A stretch of DNA of 64,000 nt from Pyrobaculum neutrophilum V24Sta (GTDB taxonomy: Archaea > Thermoproteota > Thermoprotei > Thermoproteales > Thermoproteaceae). The notes beneath the pieces are model-generated. The model worked only from the letters and a program-made list of their open reading frames with translations. It did not search any database and had not been told where the DNA came from. A program made the translations under genes and the position numbers. Below, in pieces: positions 44,620 to 52,542 of this stretch. The first letter of the stretch is position 1. Every line of letters starts with the position of its first letter. The stretch is from the NCBI RefSeq assembly GCF_000019805.1, contig NC_010525.1:620001-684000 (forward strand), given 5' to 3'.

Positions 44620-45296
44620 TGGAGGTAATTGCGGAGATAACACCGCTTAGAGACAGAGATAAGGTACTCAGAAAGCTGGAGGCCATAAAGCCGTATGTGG
44701 AGAAGGTAGATATCCCAGAGTCGCCGGGCGGTAAACCGACAGCTCACTCCCTGGCCGTTGGCGTTTTAGCGAAGCAGCTGGGGCTGGAGCCCATAGTCCA
44801 CATAAGGCTCCTCGATGTGAACAAGACCGGTTTTAAATCCCTCCTCGGCGGCGCTCACATACTCAACATAAAATACGTCGTGGTTCTACAGGGAGACCCC
44901 CCGGCGGAGGGCAAGCCGGTGGGCGAAGTCGCCACGGAAGACGCCGTGGCAGAGGCGAAGAAGATGGGGTTTGTGGCGGGGGCCCTCCTCAGCTTCAAGA
45001 GGAACTACCGGGAGCGGATAGCGCAACTAGGCGCAGACTTCTACCTAGCGCTACATCTGACGGACCCAAGGCAACTGGATGGCCTGCCGCCTGCGGTCTA
45101 TCCCTACATAATGATAAAAACCGGGAACAACGCCGCGCTTCTCGAAAGGCTGAGGCAGACGGCCGTGGATCTCCAACAAGCGCTAAAGTTGGTGGAGGAG
45201 CTCGACGGGTTGGTCCCCGGCGTGGTCCTGTCGGCGCCCGGAGACTTCGAAGCACTCCTCGCGGCCCTTAGGGAGGTCAAAAGGCGCCGCAGTTAA
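44619..45296 (+). CDS. Methylenetetrahydrofolate reductase-like protein
   Basis: A 225-residue TIM-barrel protein of the MTHFR/MetF superfamily: VEKVDIPESPGGKPTAHSLAVG, PIVHIRLLDVNKTGFKSLLGGAHILNIKYVVVLQGDPP matches the DxP...HxxxRD...L...G....L...GDPP pattern. It is shorter than bacterial MetF (about 290), so FAD and the pterin donor need not be the same. The ATG shares its A with the last base of the atpI TAA, so the genes are translationally coupled without an obvious functional link. Confidence 0.72.
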   Translation: MEVIAEITPLRDRDKVLRKLEAIKPYVEKVDIPESPGGKPTAHSLAVGVLAKQLGLEPIVHIRLLDVNKTGFKSLLGGAHILNIKYVVVLQGDPPAEGKPVGEVATEDAVAEAKKMGFVAGALLSFKRNYRERIAQLGADFYLALHLTDPRQLDGLPPAVYPYIMIKTGNNAALLERLRQTAVDLQQALKLVEELDGLVPGVVLSAPGDFEALLAALREVKRRRS

Positions 45297-45516
45297 AAAG
45301 CCTCCTGTCGCGGTAGCCCACTAAATACGTCCCCCTCACCAACAGCCCCAGATCGTAGACGTAGAACCGGCAAAGCCGCTTTGGGACAGCCACCACCCTA
45401 TTGCCCACAAGTATTAGAAACGTGTTGTAGGTCTCGCCCACGACCACCCCCCTGGCCCGATATGGACAACCGTATGTGGAAACTTCCCTCCCCAGCAGAT
45501 CTATGCAGCTATGCAC
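45277..45516 (-). CDS. RNase P protein Rpp29-like (Pop4)
   Basis: A 79-residue Sm-like protein from GTG 45516 (TTG at 45540 also in frame). LLGREVSTYGCPYRARGVVVGETYNTFLIL, VPKRLCRFYVY and YLVGYRDRRL follow the Rpp29 pattern (LIGxxV...GxVVDETxNTLxI...VPKxxxxFxF...GxxLxGRPExR). Position is also right: it follows L29 as Rpp29 does in archaeal ribosomal operons. The protein is short and divergent. In RNase P, Rpp29 pairs with Rpp21 on the specificity domain. Its end overlaps the MTHFR-like gene by 20 bases. Confidence 0.72.
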   Translation of the reverse strand: MHSCIDLLGREVSTYGCPYRARGVVVGETYNTFLILVGNRVVAVPKRLCRFYVYDLGLLVRGTYLVGYRDRRLFNCGAF

Positions 45517-45727
45517 TAGGGCGCCTCTCCTCCCTCTCAATGGTGAGGATCCTCGCTATCGCCCTCCTGATCTCCCTAATCCTCCCAGGCTTTTCCACAA
45601 AACCCCTAGCCCTCTGCGTCTCAAGTTTCACAAGCTCCGCCCTGAGCTGGTTAAGCAACTCGCGCCTCTCCTCAGGCTTCATCCCACGTATAACCTTTGC
45701 GTTAAGCTTCTTCTTCTCAGAAGACAT
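45509..45727 (-). CDS. rpl29: 50S ribosomal protein L29
   Basis: A 72-residue two-helix protein. IRGMKPEERRELLNQLRAELVKLETQRARG and PGRIREIRRAIARILTIERE are L29. It lies 30 bases after S3 and overlaps the Rpp29-like gene slightly, in the standard archaeal order S3-L29-Rpp29. Confidence 0.95.
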   Translation of the reverse strand: MSSEKKKLNAKVIRGMKPEERRELLNQLRAELVKLETQRARGFVEKPGRIREIRRAIARILTIEREERRPSA

Positions 45728-45757
45728 AGGGGGTTGGGAAGAGACGGTTTTTAAAAG

Positions 45758-46411
45758 TTACTGCTGGCCAGCGGCCTCGGGCTTAGTAGGCGGCTTTATC
45801 TTGTATTCGTCGGAGTACTGCAGAGCCGCCGGGGCAATCCTCACCTCGATCCCGTAGATGCCGGGCTTGAGCAACACATGGACGACGGCCCTCCTAACCC
45901 TGTTCTTCGCGTCGTATCCTATCTTGTACAGCTTGCCGTACGTGTGTTTCTCAAAACGCGCCCTCTCCGTCGAGAGCTTTCCGCTCACAACGATCTCAAA
46001 CCCCTTGGCGCCGGCCTCCATAAGCTGTCTCACAGCCACAAACATAACACGCCTAAACCTCACCCCCTTAGCCATGGCGTTGGCGATGCGGTAGGCAACA
46101 ACCTTGGGGAACATCTCGGGAGCCTCTATCTTAGAGACGTCGATGACGTCAATCTGCGGGTTCTCCACCCCCAGCTTGTTCATCAAGATGTTGCTAATCT
46201 CCTTAACAATAGCGCCTTTTTTGCCGATAATCCTAGAAGGCCTCTCGGCATAAATAACTATGCGTGTGCCAAGCGGCGTCTTCAAGATCTCGGAGTCGAT
46301 ATAGCCATACTTGCTCAGCCTATACTCGAGAAACTCCTTGATCATCCACTTCTTCTTGTTCTCCTCCAAGATCTTCTTATAGACAGGCAACCTCCTCTGC
46401 ACAGCAGACAT
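45758..46411 (-). CDS. rps3: 30S ribosomal protein S3
   Basis: A 217-residue S3 with an N-terminal KH domain (IVIYAERPSRIIGKKGAIVKEIS; GxxG as IGKKG) and the C-terminal domain (GAKGFEIVVSGKLSTERARFEKHTYGKLYKIGYD). The frame is open to 46486; the ATG at 46411 is chosen because an ATATTTAAAG box lies at 46431-46440. It is separated from L22 by 237 bases that contain a candidate sRNA. Confidence 0.96.
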   Translation of the reverse strand: MSAVQRRLPVYKKILEENKKKWMIKEFLEYRLSKYGYIDSEILKTPLGTRIVIYAERPSRIIGKKGAIVKEISNILMNKLGVENPQIDVIDVSKIEAPEMFPKVVAYRIANAMAKGVRFRRVMFVAVRQLMEAGAKGFEIVVSGKLSTERARFEKHTYGKLYKIGYDAKNRVRRAVVHVLLKPGIYGIEVRIAPAALQYSDEYKIKPPTKPEAAGQQ

Positions 46412-46568
46412 CGCACCCACTATAGGCACCATATTTAAAGTTTTCCCTAACCCCGGCGGCAAACGCCCGAGACTTGAAGCACACATAGGGTGTTAACCTC
46501 CAGGGCCGTTTGAGGTTAGCCGTTTGACCCCAGGCGCGCCGCCCGTGCCCTAATTTTCGCTTGTAAGC

Positions 46569-46622
46569 TCAGCAAGGGGTGAACCGGTCACCGCTCTCCA
46601 TAAAGGAATTTCCATCACCGGT
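46569..46622 (-). ncRNA. Candidate C/D box sRNA between L22 and S3
   Basis: On the minus strand the TATA box CCTTATAAAAGG (46637-46648) is followed about 26 bases later by a C box variant UGAUGG (46612-46617), 21 bases, a C'-like UGACCG, a 12-nt guide GUUCACCCCUUG and a D box CUGA (46569-46572). Spacing fits archaeal methylation guides, but two boxes deviate from consensus. The D-guide target would be CAAGGGGUGAAC. The box also might be a second promoter for S3. Confidence 0.35.
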
Positions 46623-46648
46623 TGAAACGATAGCCGCCTTTTATAAGG

Positions 46649-47206
46649 TTAGCGCTTTACAAGGTTCAGTCTGTAGCGCTTTGGTACAACCTGTTGAGGT
46701 AGCTCCGCGGCGATCACCTCGACGTTGACCGTCTGTTCGTCGAATCTGGTGGCTCTGCCGAAGGCCCTCGGCATAATGTTGTGTATCCTGTAGCCCTTGT
46801 GGGCCGCGGCGTGGACGATGACAACCCTCTCGACGTCCAACCCTCTGAACCTGGCGTTGTTCTCCAGATTCTCCAACAGATCTAGGAACCTCCTCGCCAC
46901 CTTCACAGGCCACTTAGCCACAGGCCACCCGCTCCAGGGGGTGGCGTGGTGGGCCTGCTTCTTCTTGAAGGTCCTAATGGGGATAGGCCTCTTCATCTTA
47001 ACCACGTCCTCAAGCCACGACTTGGCTTGCCTAAGGGTCATGCCCTCTATAAACCTGGCCACCTCAACGCTCTTTTTCCAAGACATCTTCTGCTCCGGCG
47101 CGTAGGCCTTGGCGATCTGTTCAGCCGATACCTTCACCCCGTACTTCCTAAACACCAGCTGGACCGCAGCCTCATCGCTGAGGGAATAGTTCTGGTGCCG
47201 AGGCAC
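46649..47206 (-). CDS. rpl22: 50S ribosomal protein L22
   Basis: A 185-residue archaeal L22. Signatures are [21 protein letters not shown], and [35 protein letters not shown]. The frame is open to 47245, but the GTG at 47206 ([19 protein letters not shown]) lies 27 bases from the TTTATAAAC box (47226-47234), so it is the better start. It heads the L22-S3-L29-Rpp29 block, which is separated from S19-S17. Confidence 0.95.
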   Translation of the reverse strand: MPRHQNYSLSDEAAVQLVFRKYGVKVSAEQIAKAYAPEQKMSWKKSVEVARFIEGMTLRQAKSWLEDVVKMKRPIPIRTFKKKQAHHATPWSGWPVAKWPVKVARRFLDLLENLENNARFRGLDVERVVIVHAAAHKGYRIHNIMPRAFGRATRFDEQTVNVEVIAAELPQQVVPKRYRLNLVKR

Positions 47207-47275
47207 GAGGGCCGCGAAATAGACGTTTATAAACGTTCCCACCACAGTTTTAAAGAGGAGCTGTATAGCCCCTCC

Positions 47276-48106
47276 GTGTCGCTCTGGCGCCTAATAAGAG
47301 GCGAACACGGCGTCCTCGCGGCGCTTGCCTCAGCCTCCTCCTACGCCGTGGCGGGCGGTAGCGACGCCTACAAACTCGCCCTACTAGCCGCCTCAACATT
47401 CCTCGCCGAGGCCGGCCTCTTCGCCCACAACGACCTGTCCAACCTAGAGGAAGACAAGATAAACAGGCCCGACGCCCCCTTGGTCACGGGGGCGGTTTCT
47501 GTAAACGCCGCGCGGGCGGTGGCCTACGGCTCGCTGGCGGCGGGAGCCGCGTTGGCTCTGCCGCTGGGCCCCGCGCCGCTTGCCATATACGCCGCGGCCG
47601 CGGTATTCGGCGTGTTGTACAACGCCAAGCTCAAGCGCGTGCCGGTGGTGGGCAACCTAATAGTGGCCTTCCTCACGTCGATGACTTATCTATACGGCAT
47701 GGCCGCGGCGGGGGGAACCTCGGCGGCTCTCCTCCTGCTATTCGCCTCGTCTCTCGTGGCTAACGTCGGGAGGGAGTTCGTCAAAACGGCGATGGACTAC
47801 GAAGGCGACTTGAGGTCGGGGATAAAGACGTTGGCCGTCGCCGCCGGCCCCCACACGGCGGCTAGACTAGGGGCCGCCGTCACCCTAGCCTCCACGGCAC
47901 TAGGCGCGGTTCTGGCATATACGGCGGTTATGGAGAAGCTCTACGCTCTGGCGGCAGGCGCCGCCGCCACAAGCCTCGCCTTAGTCTACCTATCGCTGGA
48001 GGCCGCAAGAGGCCGGTGGAGGAGATACAGAAACGGCACGCTGGCCGCCTTCGGAGTCACGTTGCTCGCCCTAGTGGCGGAGGCCCTATGGCGACTGTTC
48101 TCATAG
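47276..48106 (+). CDS. UbiA-family prenyltransferase, probable DGGGP synthase
   Basis: A 276-residue membrane enzyme with about eight helices. The two Asp-rich motifs are [21 protein letters not shown] and [14 protein letters not shown]. In archaea this family includes digeranylgeranylglyceryl phosphate synthase, which adds the second C20 chain to glycerol 1-phosphate and so acts downstream of EgsA. Other UbiA substrates, such as quinone precursors, are possible. The frame is open far upstream antisense to L22; GTG 47276 with GTTTTAAAG at about -26 is the real start. Confidence 0.85.
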   Translation: MSLWRLIRGEHGVLAALASASSYAVAGGSDAYKLALLAASTFLAEAGLFAHNDLSNLEEDKINRPDAPLVTGAVSVNAARAVAYGSLAAGAALALPLGPAPLAIYAAAAVFGVLYNAKLKRVPVVGNLIVAFLTSMTYLYGMAAAGGTSAALLLLFASSLVANVGREFVKTAMDYEGDLRSGIKTLAVAAGPHTAARLGAAVTLASTALGAVLAYTAVMEKLYALAAGAAATSLALVYLSLEAARGRWRRYRNGTLAAFGVTLLALVAEALWRLFS

Positions 48107-48789
48107 ATCTAGACGGCACCTTGATACCTCTAAACGCCTGGCGGCCCGTCTTCGCCGAGCTCTGCGAAGAAATCGCCAGGGAGGCCGGCGTGCGGCCGGA
48201 GGATGTGTGGAGGAGAGCAAGGCAGAGAAACCTAGAGCAGATGCGCGCCCTAGACTGGCGGGCCTTCGACTGGCAGAGGATCTTCACAGAGGTGGCTAGA
48301 GAGCTGGGGCTAAGCCGGGCGCCAGACGTCGGAGAGGCTCTACAGAGGCACCTACACGCCTTCACCCTCAACGAGGGGGCAGCCGAGGCGCTGGCCAGGC
48401 TTAGGGAGATGGGGCACCGGGTCGAGATAGCCACAAACGGCCACGCCGTATATCAGCTCCCAGTTATACGCCGCCTAGGCCTAGACCGGCTGGTAGACGG
48501 CGTGAGAACTTCCGACATGTACCAGTGCCCCAAGACGTGCCCTCAGTACTTCGAAAACGCCGACGCGATCGTTGGGGACAACCCCATATTCGACGTGTAC
48601 TTCCCCAGGAGGTTTGGGCTTATCACGGTCTTCTACGGCGAGTGGGAGAGGAGCTCGGCGGTCCACGGGCAGAGGATGGCCATAGACTTGACGGAGACGG
48701 TCCCTCACGCCGTCGTGAAAGCGCTAAGGGAGGTGCCAGACGCGGTGGAGAGGTTGCTCCCCCGCAGATCTACTGCTCGGTCTCTTTAG
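48088..48789 (+). CDS. HAD-superfamily hydrolase
   Basis: A 233-residue phosphatase-type HAD protein. Motif [10 protein letters not shown] has the nucleophilic Asp, motif II is IATNGH, and motif IV is GDNPIFD; a helical cap lies between. A CPKTC pair near residue 152 is unusual. The ATG at 48088 is inside the end of the prenyltransferase gene (19-base overlap), implying coupling and perhaps a role in lipid-phosphate or isoprenoid-phosphate removal, but that is inference. Confidence 0.82.
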   Translation: MATVLIDLDGTLIPLNAWRPVFAELCEEIAREAGVRPEDVWRRARQRNLEQMRALDWRAFDWQRIFTEVARELGLSRAPDVGEALQRHLHAFTLNEGAAEALARLREMGHRVEIATNGHAVYQLPVIRRLGLDRLVDGVRTSDMYQCPKTCPQYFENADAIVGDNPIFDVYFPRRFGLITVFYGEWERSSAVHGQRMAIDLTETVPHAVVKALREVPDAVERLLPRRSTARSL

Positions 48790-49243
48790 GCCAGCACCAG
48801 ACCCCCCTCTCCTTCTGGACAAACCCCCTCTTCCTCAACATTACGCTGTTTAGGTTCTTGCCGTAGTACTTCCTGATCTCGGCGAAGGTTAGACACCTAT
48901 CAGGCCTCCTCAAGGCCTCCCTCACGACGGCCTCCCACCCGCCCCCGACCTCAGCCCCCCCTATCTGGACGTGGCGAAGCGCCTCTCTAACCGCCCTATC
49001 TACCGAGTGGGCGATCCGCCTATCTACGTCCCCCAAGACGCGTCCAAGAGCCTCTTCGACGGCCCGCGCCACCCGGGCATCCCAGTTGGCGGCCGCCATC
49101 ACCTCCTCCACTATCTCCTTCAACCTAAGCTTACAAGGTTGCTCCAGAAGCTTAACGATGACGTCGTCAAAGGGGGCGTCCGGCCTAGGCAACAGCCGCC
49201 TCAGCCGCTCCACCAGGGAGGGATCCCTAATCTCAATATGCAT
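48770..49243 (-). CDS. Hypothetical protein, possible DNA-binding
   Basis: A 157-residue, Arg- and Glu-rich protein. Residues 1-36 (MHIEIRDPSLVERLRRLLP...) look like a ribbon-helix-helix or similar binding segment, the middle is helical, and the C-terminal part (CLTFAEIRKYYGKNLNSVMLRKRGFVQKERGVWCW) looks like a winged helix. It could be a regulator. No family is recognised. Its stop region overlaps the HAD gene by 20 bases. Confidence 0.5.
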   Translation of the reverse strand: MHIEIRDPSLVERLRRLLPRPDAPFDDVIVKLLEQPCKLRLKEIVEEVMAAANWDARVARAVEEALGRVLGDVDRRIAHSVDRAVREALRHVQIGGAEVGGGWEAVVREALRRPDRCLTFAEIRKYYGKNLNSVMLRKRGFVQKERGVWCWPKETEQ

Positions 49244-49282
49244 GGCGGAGAGTATGTAAAACTATATAAAGGTTGTGAAAAA

Positions 49283-50122
49283 CTAGTCCTTTACCTCCTT
49301 CGCCATCCGTTTAGCAAGCATGTACACCACAGGCGCCAGGAGGATACCCACCGCGATAGCCACCCCCCACGCCACGTTCTGCACCACCTGCGCGGTGGCG
49401 GGGAAGTTGGCAAAGATGGCGCCGAGCCCAACCATCAGGAATATCAGATACAGGAGGAACTTGGCATACGGCGCCGCGTTGGCAAACTCCGGGTGATCCT
49501 CCACGATATTCCTCACAATAGTGTGGCCAATGAAGATGCCGGCTCCAATAATGACAGTGCCTAAAATAAGCGGATACACCAGAGGCCCGGTGAACAGCAT
49601 CAAGTCAAGCGCTATAGATACAACAAGCGCGATCAAGCCTATCAGAAGCAGATTCCTCAACATCTCGCCGATCTCCACAAACTGCTTCGGGAAGAGACTC
49701 ACGAGCAACCTCCCGATGTAATCCGTCAAAAGAGCGACGAGAATTAAGCCGGCCGTAAGCAGGATGATGCCCCCAATGAGCCTCGGGAGATACCGCGCCA
49801 CCTGAGCCACCAGAGCCCCCGCCTCTCCGCCAATCTTCAGATAGCCGAGGGCAATAACGACGCCGATCACCACCACAAAAGCCGTAATCAACATACCGAT
49901 GAGGTTAGAAAGGTCGATCCCAGCCGCCCTAAAGGCCTTACCTACATCAGTCCGATCAAACGCCCTCTCCAACCCCGTCTTTTCGATCAACCTATTTACG
50001 GCGCTTCCCACAAGAGAGCCCACCGCCCAAGCCACAACAACTATCAGCACCGCAATCACGCCCTGTAGGCCATAGGTGACGAAATCCTGCCAAAGCTGGT
50101 CCCAGTTCAACACCAGGTACAT
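49283..50122 (-). CDS. MscS-like transmembrane protein (conserved TM-helix repeat type)
   Basis: A 279-residue protein with about six membrane helices. GLQGVIAVLIVVVAWAVGSLVGSAVNRLIEKTGLERAFDRT followed by FRAAGIDLSNLIGMLITAFVVVIGVVIALGYL is the repeated helix unit seen in CmpX/MscS-related proteins. The MscS beta and pore domains are absent, so it may be a small channel or a scaffold, not a gated mechanosensitive channel. A TTTAAATATG box stands about 23 bases before the ATG. Confidence 0.75.
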   Translation of the reverse strand: MYLVLNWDQLWQDFVTYGLQGVIAVLIVVVAWAVGSLVGSAVNRLIEKTGLERAFDRTDVGKAFRAAGIDLSNLIGMLITAFVVVIGVVIALGYLKIGGEAGALVAQVARYLPRLIGGIILLTAGLILVALLTDYIGRLLVSLFPKQFVEIGEMLRNLLLIGLIALVVSIALDLMLFTGPLVYPLILGTVIIGAGIFIGHTIVRNIVEDHPEFANAAPYAKFLLYLIFLMVGLGAIFANFPATAQVVQNVAWGVAIAVGILLAPVVYMLAKRMAKEVKD

Positions 50123-50159
50123 AACTAATAAGTAGTTCTACATATTTAAACATGACGCG

Positions 50160-50290
50160 CAATTAACACTGTTAATGGCGGGGTTGCGGCGGGTTGAGTC
50201 CGCAGTGTTAGCTTGGGCAAACTAACACGGCACGAATACACACGGCGCATAGAACCCGCGGAAAACGCAGGTCATGGGCAAACGATAATG
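50160..50290. ncRNA. Structured intergenic element, candidate ncRNA of unknown class
   Basis: Inverted repeats are nested: TAACACTG (50164-50171) with CAGTGTTA (50203-50210); GTGTTAG (50205-50211) with CTAACAC (50222-50228); GCGGGTT (50189-50195) with AACCCGC (50253-50259). The first two share one arm and so exclude each other. The 9-mer TGGGCAAAC occurs at 50214 and 50275. On the minus strand a TATAAAAT-type box (about 50305-50318) could start an RNA near 50285. No ORF is present. Strand and class are open. Confidence 0.4.
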
Positions 50291-50362
50291 CTTGCCTTCA
50301 AGATATTTTATAGATATGATATATGTATACGATAGGTTATTTTGGTATTTAATGTAGGGTAA

Positions 50363-52300
50363 CTACTTCTCTTCTATTTTGTCTGGCTTGAAGATTCTCC
50401 CAGTTCCATGGTAGAACTTTGTCAATGTTTCGTAGTAGACAAGGCGGAGGGATTGTATGGTTGTTAGGAAGCCTTCGCCTAAGACGACGAGGAGCTGTAG
50501 TAGGATAGTGATCGCTATGCCGCCGGGTAGCGACGCGGCTCGTAGCGTGAGGTGTGTAAGAGTGGCGTGTATGACGTGGATGATCTCCAACCGCATGAAG
50601 CTGAACAGGTTTGCCGTAGCCCCTATGAAGGTCTCTATAAACGCCAGAGGTAGCTCCCCAAGGACCTCGGAGGGCTTTGCCCTATAGCGGCGTATCGCGT
50701 ACGTCATAGACGCCGCCAGCCACACAGCCGAGAAGAGGGCTATGTGGGGGGCCGCGTCAATTAGGCCGGCTAGAAGCCACGCCCCCGGCCGCCCCGAGAG
50801 GGCGTCTGCGACGTTGAAGAGCTTTAGAAAGGCGGCGCCTATTGAGACATAGAGCGCCAGCAGGCCGGCGTATGGGCCAAGAGCCATGAAGCGCTCCCCC
50901 AGGAGGAGCAGATTGAGGATCTTCAGGAGGAAAGCCACTAGAACCACCAGGAAGCCGAATACGGCTGCAGCGGCTAGCCCCTCGGCTATTGGGTGCTCCG
51001 CCCTCTCTGCCCCCCAGAGGGGGAGCCCGAAGACCTCGCCGTAGTAAAGCCCGAAGGCTATGGACGACGCGGCGGCGGCGCCCCATATGTAGGCCCAGTC
51101 GCGTTTCCCCAGCTTATGGAGGAGCAACGCCACGGCGGCTATCAACAAGCCGTGTCCAACATCGCCGAACATCCAGCCGAAAAACACCGGAAAGAGCAAC
51201 GCCACGAGGGGTACGGGAGATATCTCCTCTGGCCCCGGCGGGCCCACCATGTACACCAACGTGGTGAAGGCTTGTATCGGCTTAGGCCACCTCTCCGCTC
51301 TCGGCGCCTCCGCCGTGTATATGAACTTCGTGGAGACCTCCAGCCTATATGCGAAGGAGGTCGCCGTGTAGAACCTGGCGAGCACCTTGGCGATTGCCTC
51401 GTCTACAGCCTTGAGATCCCTCTCTCTTACGTAGAACGCCACCGTCGCCGCGTCCCGTCCCCAGTTGTAGTCCCCGAACGCGGAGAACTTCTCGTACTGG
51501 CTACGCAGATAGGCAAGCCTCTCCCTAAGCTTGGCGAGAGCTCTGTCCGCGGACGCCAGCGCGTCCGCGACTAGGCGCCGCGCCAGCTGGGGGTCGAGGA
51601 GGTACTCGCGGGGGACAGCCACGCCCCCGTAGTCCTGCCCCTCCACCGTGATGTAGACGTCCAAGTCGCCGATCCTCACCCTCTCGTGCGGGGCCTCCAC
51701 CCTGTGGATCGGGTTAAGTACCACCTGGTACCCCCTCGGGACCTTCAAGCCGCCGGGCGGTAGCTCAGACAGGAATTTGTATATCATCTCCAGCCTCCTA
51801 CGCTCCGCCTCCTGCGCCGCCAGCTCTCTCTCAAGCGACGTGAAGTACTGCCCCGTCTCGCGCCCCTCCGAATACGCGCATCTGTTGTACATCTCGGCCG
51901 TCCAAGCGGCATGTCGGTACAGTGTCGCAACCGCATCTATGTCCCAGCCGGCGCTTTTGAGGCACTCCATCACCTCCCGTTTGGAGACGGTCTCCACGAC
52001 CTGGTCTCCGCGTCTATACGCCTGGGTGCACCTCTCCACGGCCCCTAGGGCGTCGCGGAGAAGCTCATGGAGTAGCCTATCCCTCGGCACCTCTACGCCG
52101 CCGCGGCCTCCGCCAAGTAGCTCAAGCCAGCCGCCCAGTTGCCTCAGATCTTCCTCTATAGGGAGGGGAGGCGCCGGCGCGAAGACCTGCGGCCGCTCCT
52201 CGAAGACAGCGACGCCCAGCCTACCCAGGGCGTATGTGATCTCAAACAAGGCGAGGGGAGGCGCCCCGATCTTGAATAGGGCGATTTTTTCAAAAGGCAC
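50363..52300 (-). CDS. Second A-type ATPase subunit I paralogue, shorter
   Basis: A 645-residue paralogue of the atpI product at 42.3 kb, about 120 residues shorter mainly in the N-terminal coiled-coil arm. Shared blocks include ISPVPLVALLFPVFFGWMFGDVGHG and the terminal GEGFLTTIQSLRLVYYETLTKFYHGTGRIFKP. The critical Arg is kept in ANLFSFMRLEIIHVIHATL. It therefore could work as an alternative stator subunit with different coupling or pH behaviour. The start is GTG 52300. The divergent small ORF at 52333 follows a 32-bp gap. Confidence 0.9.
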   Translation of the reverse strand: MPFEKIALFKIGAPPLALFEITYALGRLGVAVFEERPQVFAPAPPLPIEEDLRQLGGWLELLGGGRGGVEVPRDRLLHELLRDALGAVERCTQAYRRGDQVVETVSKREVMECLKSAGWDIDAVATLYRHAAWTAEMYNRCAYSEGRETGQYFTSLERELAAQEAERRRLEMIYKFLSELPPGGLKVPRGYQVVLNPIHRVEAPHERVRIGDLDVYITVEGQDYGGVAVPREYLLDPQLARRLVADALASADRALAKLRERLAYLRSQYEKFSAFGDYNWGRDAATVAFYVRERDLKAVDEAIAKVLARFYTATSFAYRLEVSTKFIYTAEAPRAERWPKPIQAFTTLVYMVGPPGPEEISPVPLVALLFPVFFGWMFGDVGHGLLIAAVALLLHKLGKRDWAYIWGAAAASSIAFGLYYGEVFGLPLWGAERAEHPIAEGLAAAAVFGFLVVLVAFLLKILNLLLLGERFMALGPYAGLLALYVSIGAAFLKLFNVADALSGRPGAWLLAGLIDAAPHIALFSAVWLAASMTYAIRRYRAKPSEVLGELPLAFIETFIGATANLFSFMRLEIIHVIHATLTHLTLRAASLPGGIAITILLQLLVVLGEGFLTTIQSLRLVYYETLTKFYHGTGRIFKPDKIEEK

Positions 52301-52332
52301 ACTTAATTACTCAAAATAATGTAATATCTCTT

Positions 52333-52542
52333 GTGGTCCCGATCAACGCCGTGTGGACTTCTAGGAGGAGGACGCCCGACGGCTACTACGTCGTGGTCCT
52401 CGGCCTGTATGCCCAGGAGGTTTTGAGGGTTGTGGGGGCCGAGCGCGCCGGCAGGTTCTACATATACCGGACGAGGTCGTGGGCCGAGGTTCTGAGGATT
52501 GTGAGGAGGGCGGAGGCCTTGGGCCTAGACGTGAGGGCTTAG
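52333..52542 (+). CDS. Small hypothetical protein
   Basis: A 69-residue basic protein from GTG 52333 (MVPINAVWTSRRRTPDGYYVVVLGLYAQEVLRVVGAERAGRF). Strand pattern suggests a small beta-alpha-beta fold with a C-terminal helix. No family is recognised. It is divergent from the second atpI gene, and its end overlaps the convergent rnhA end by 4 bases. The promoter is weak, so it could be spurious. Confidence 0.45.
   Translation: MVPINAVWTSRRRTPDGYYVVVLGLYAQEVLRVVGAERAGRFYIYRTRSWAEVLRIVRRAEALGLDVRA

Noticed and set aside
46606-46628. CRISPR-repeat-like stretch GAATTTCCATC...GTTGAAAC
   Set aside because: It ends like many CRISPR repeats, but only one copy exists and no spaced repetition follows. 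The C/D sRNA reading on the other strand explains it better.
46946-47275. N-terminal extension of the prenyltransferase
   Set aside because: This part is antisense to L22, and a TATA box places the start at GTG 47276.
50170-50290. RNase P RNA
   Set aside because: GAGTCC, GGCACGAATA and ATAGAACCCG occur in the order of conserved RNase P regions, but the P4 helix does not form and no P1 pairing of the ends is visible.
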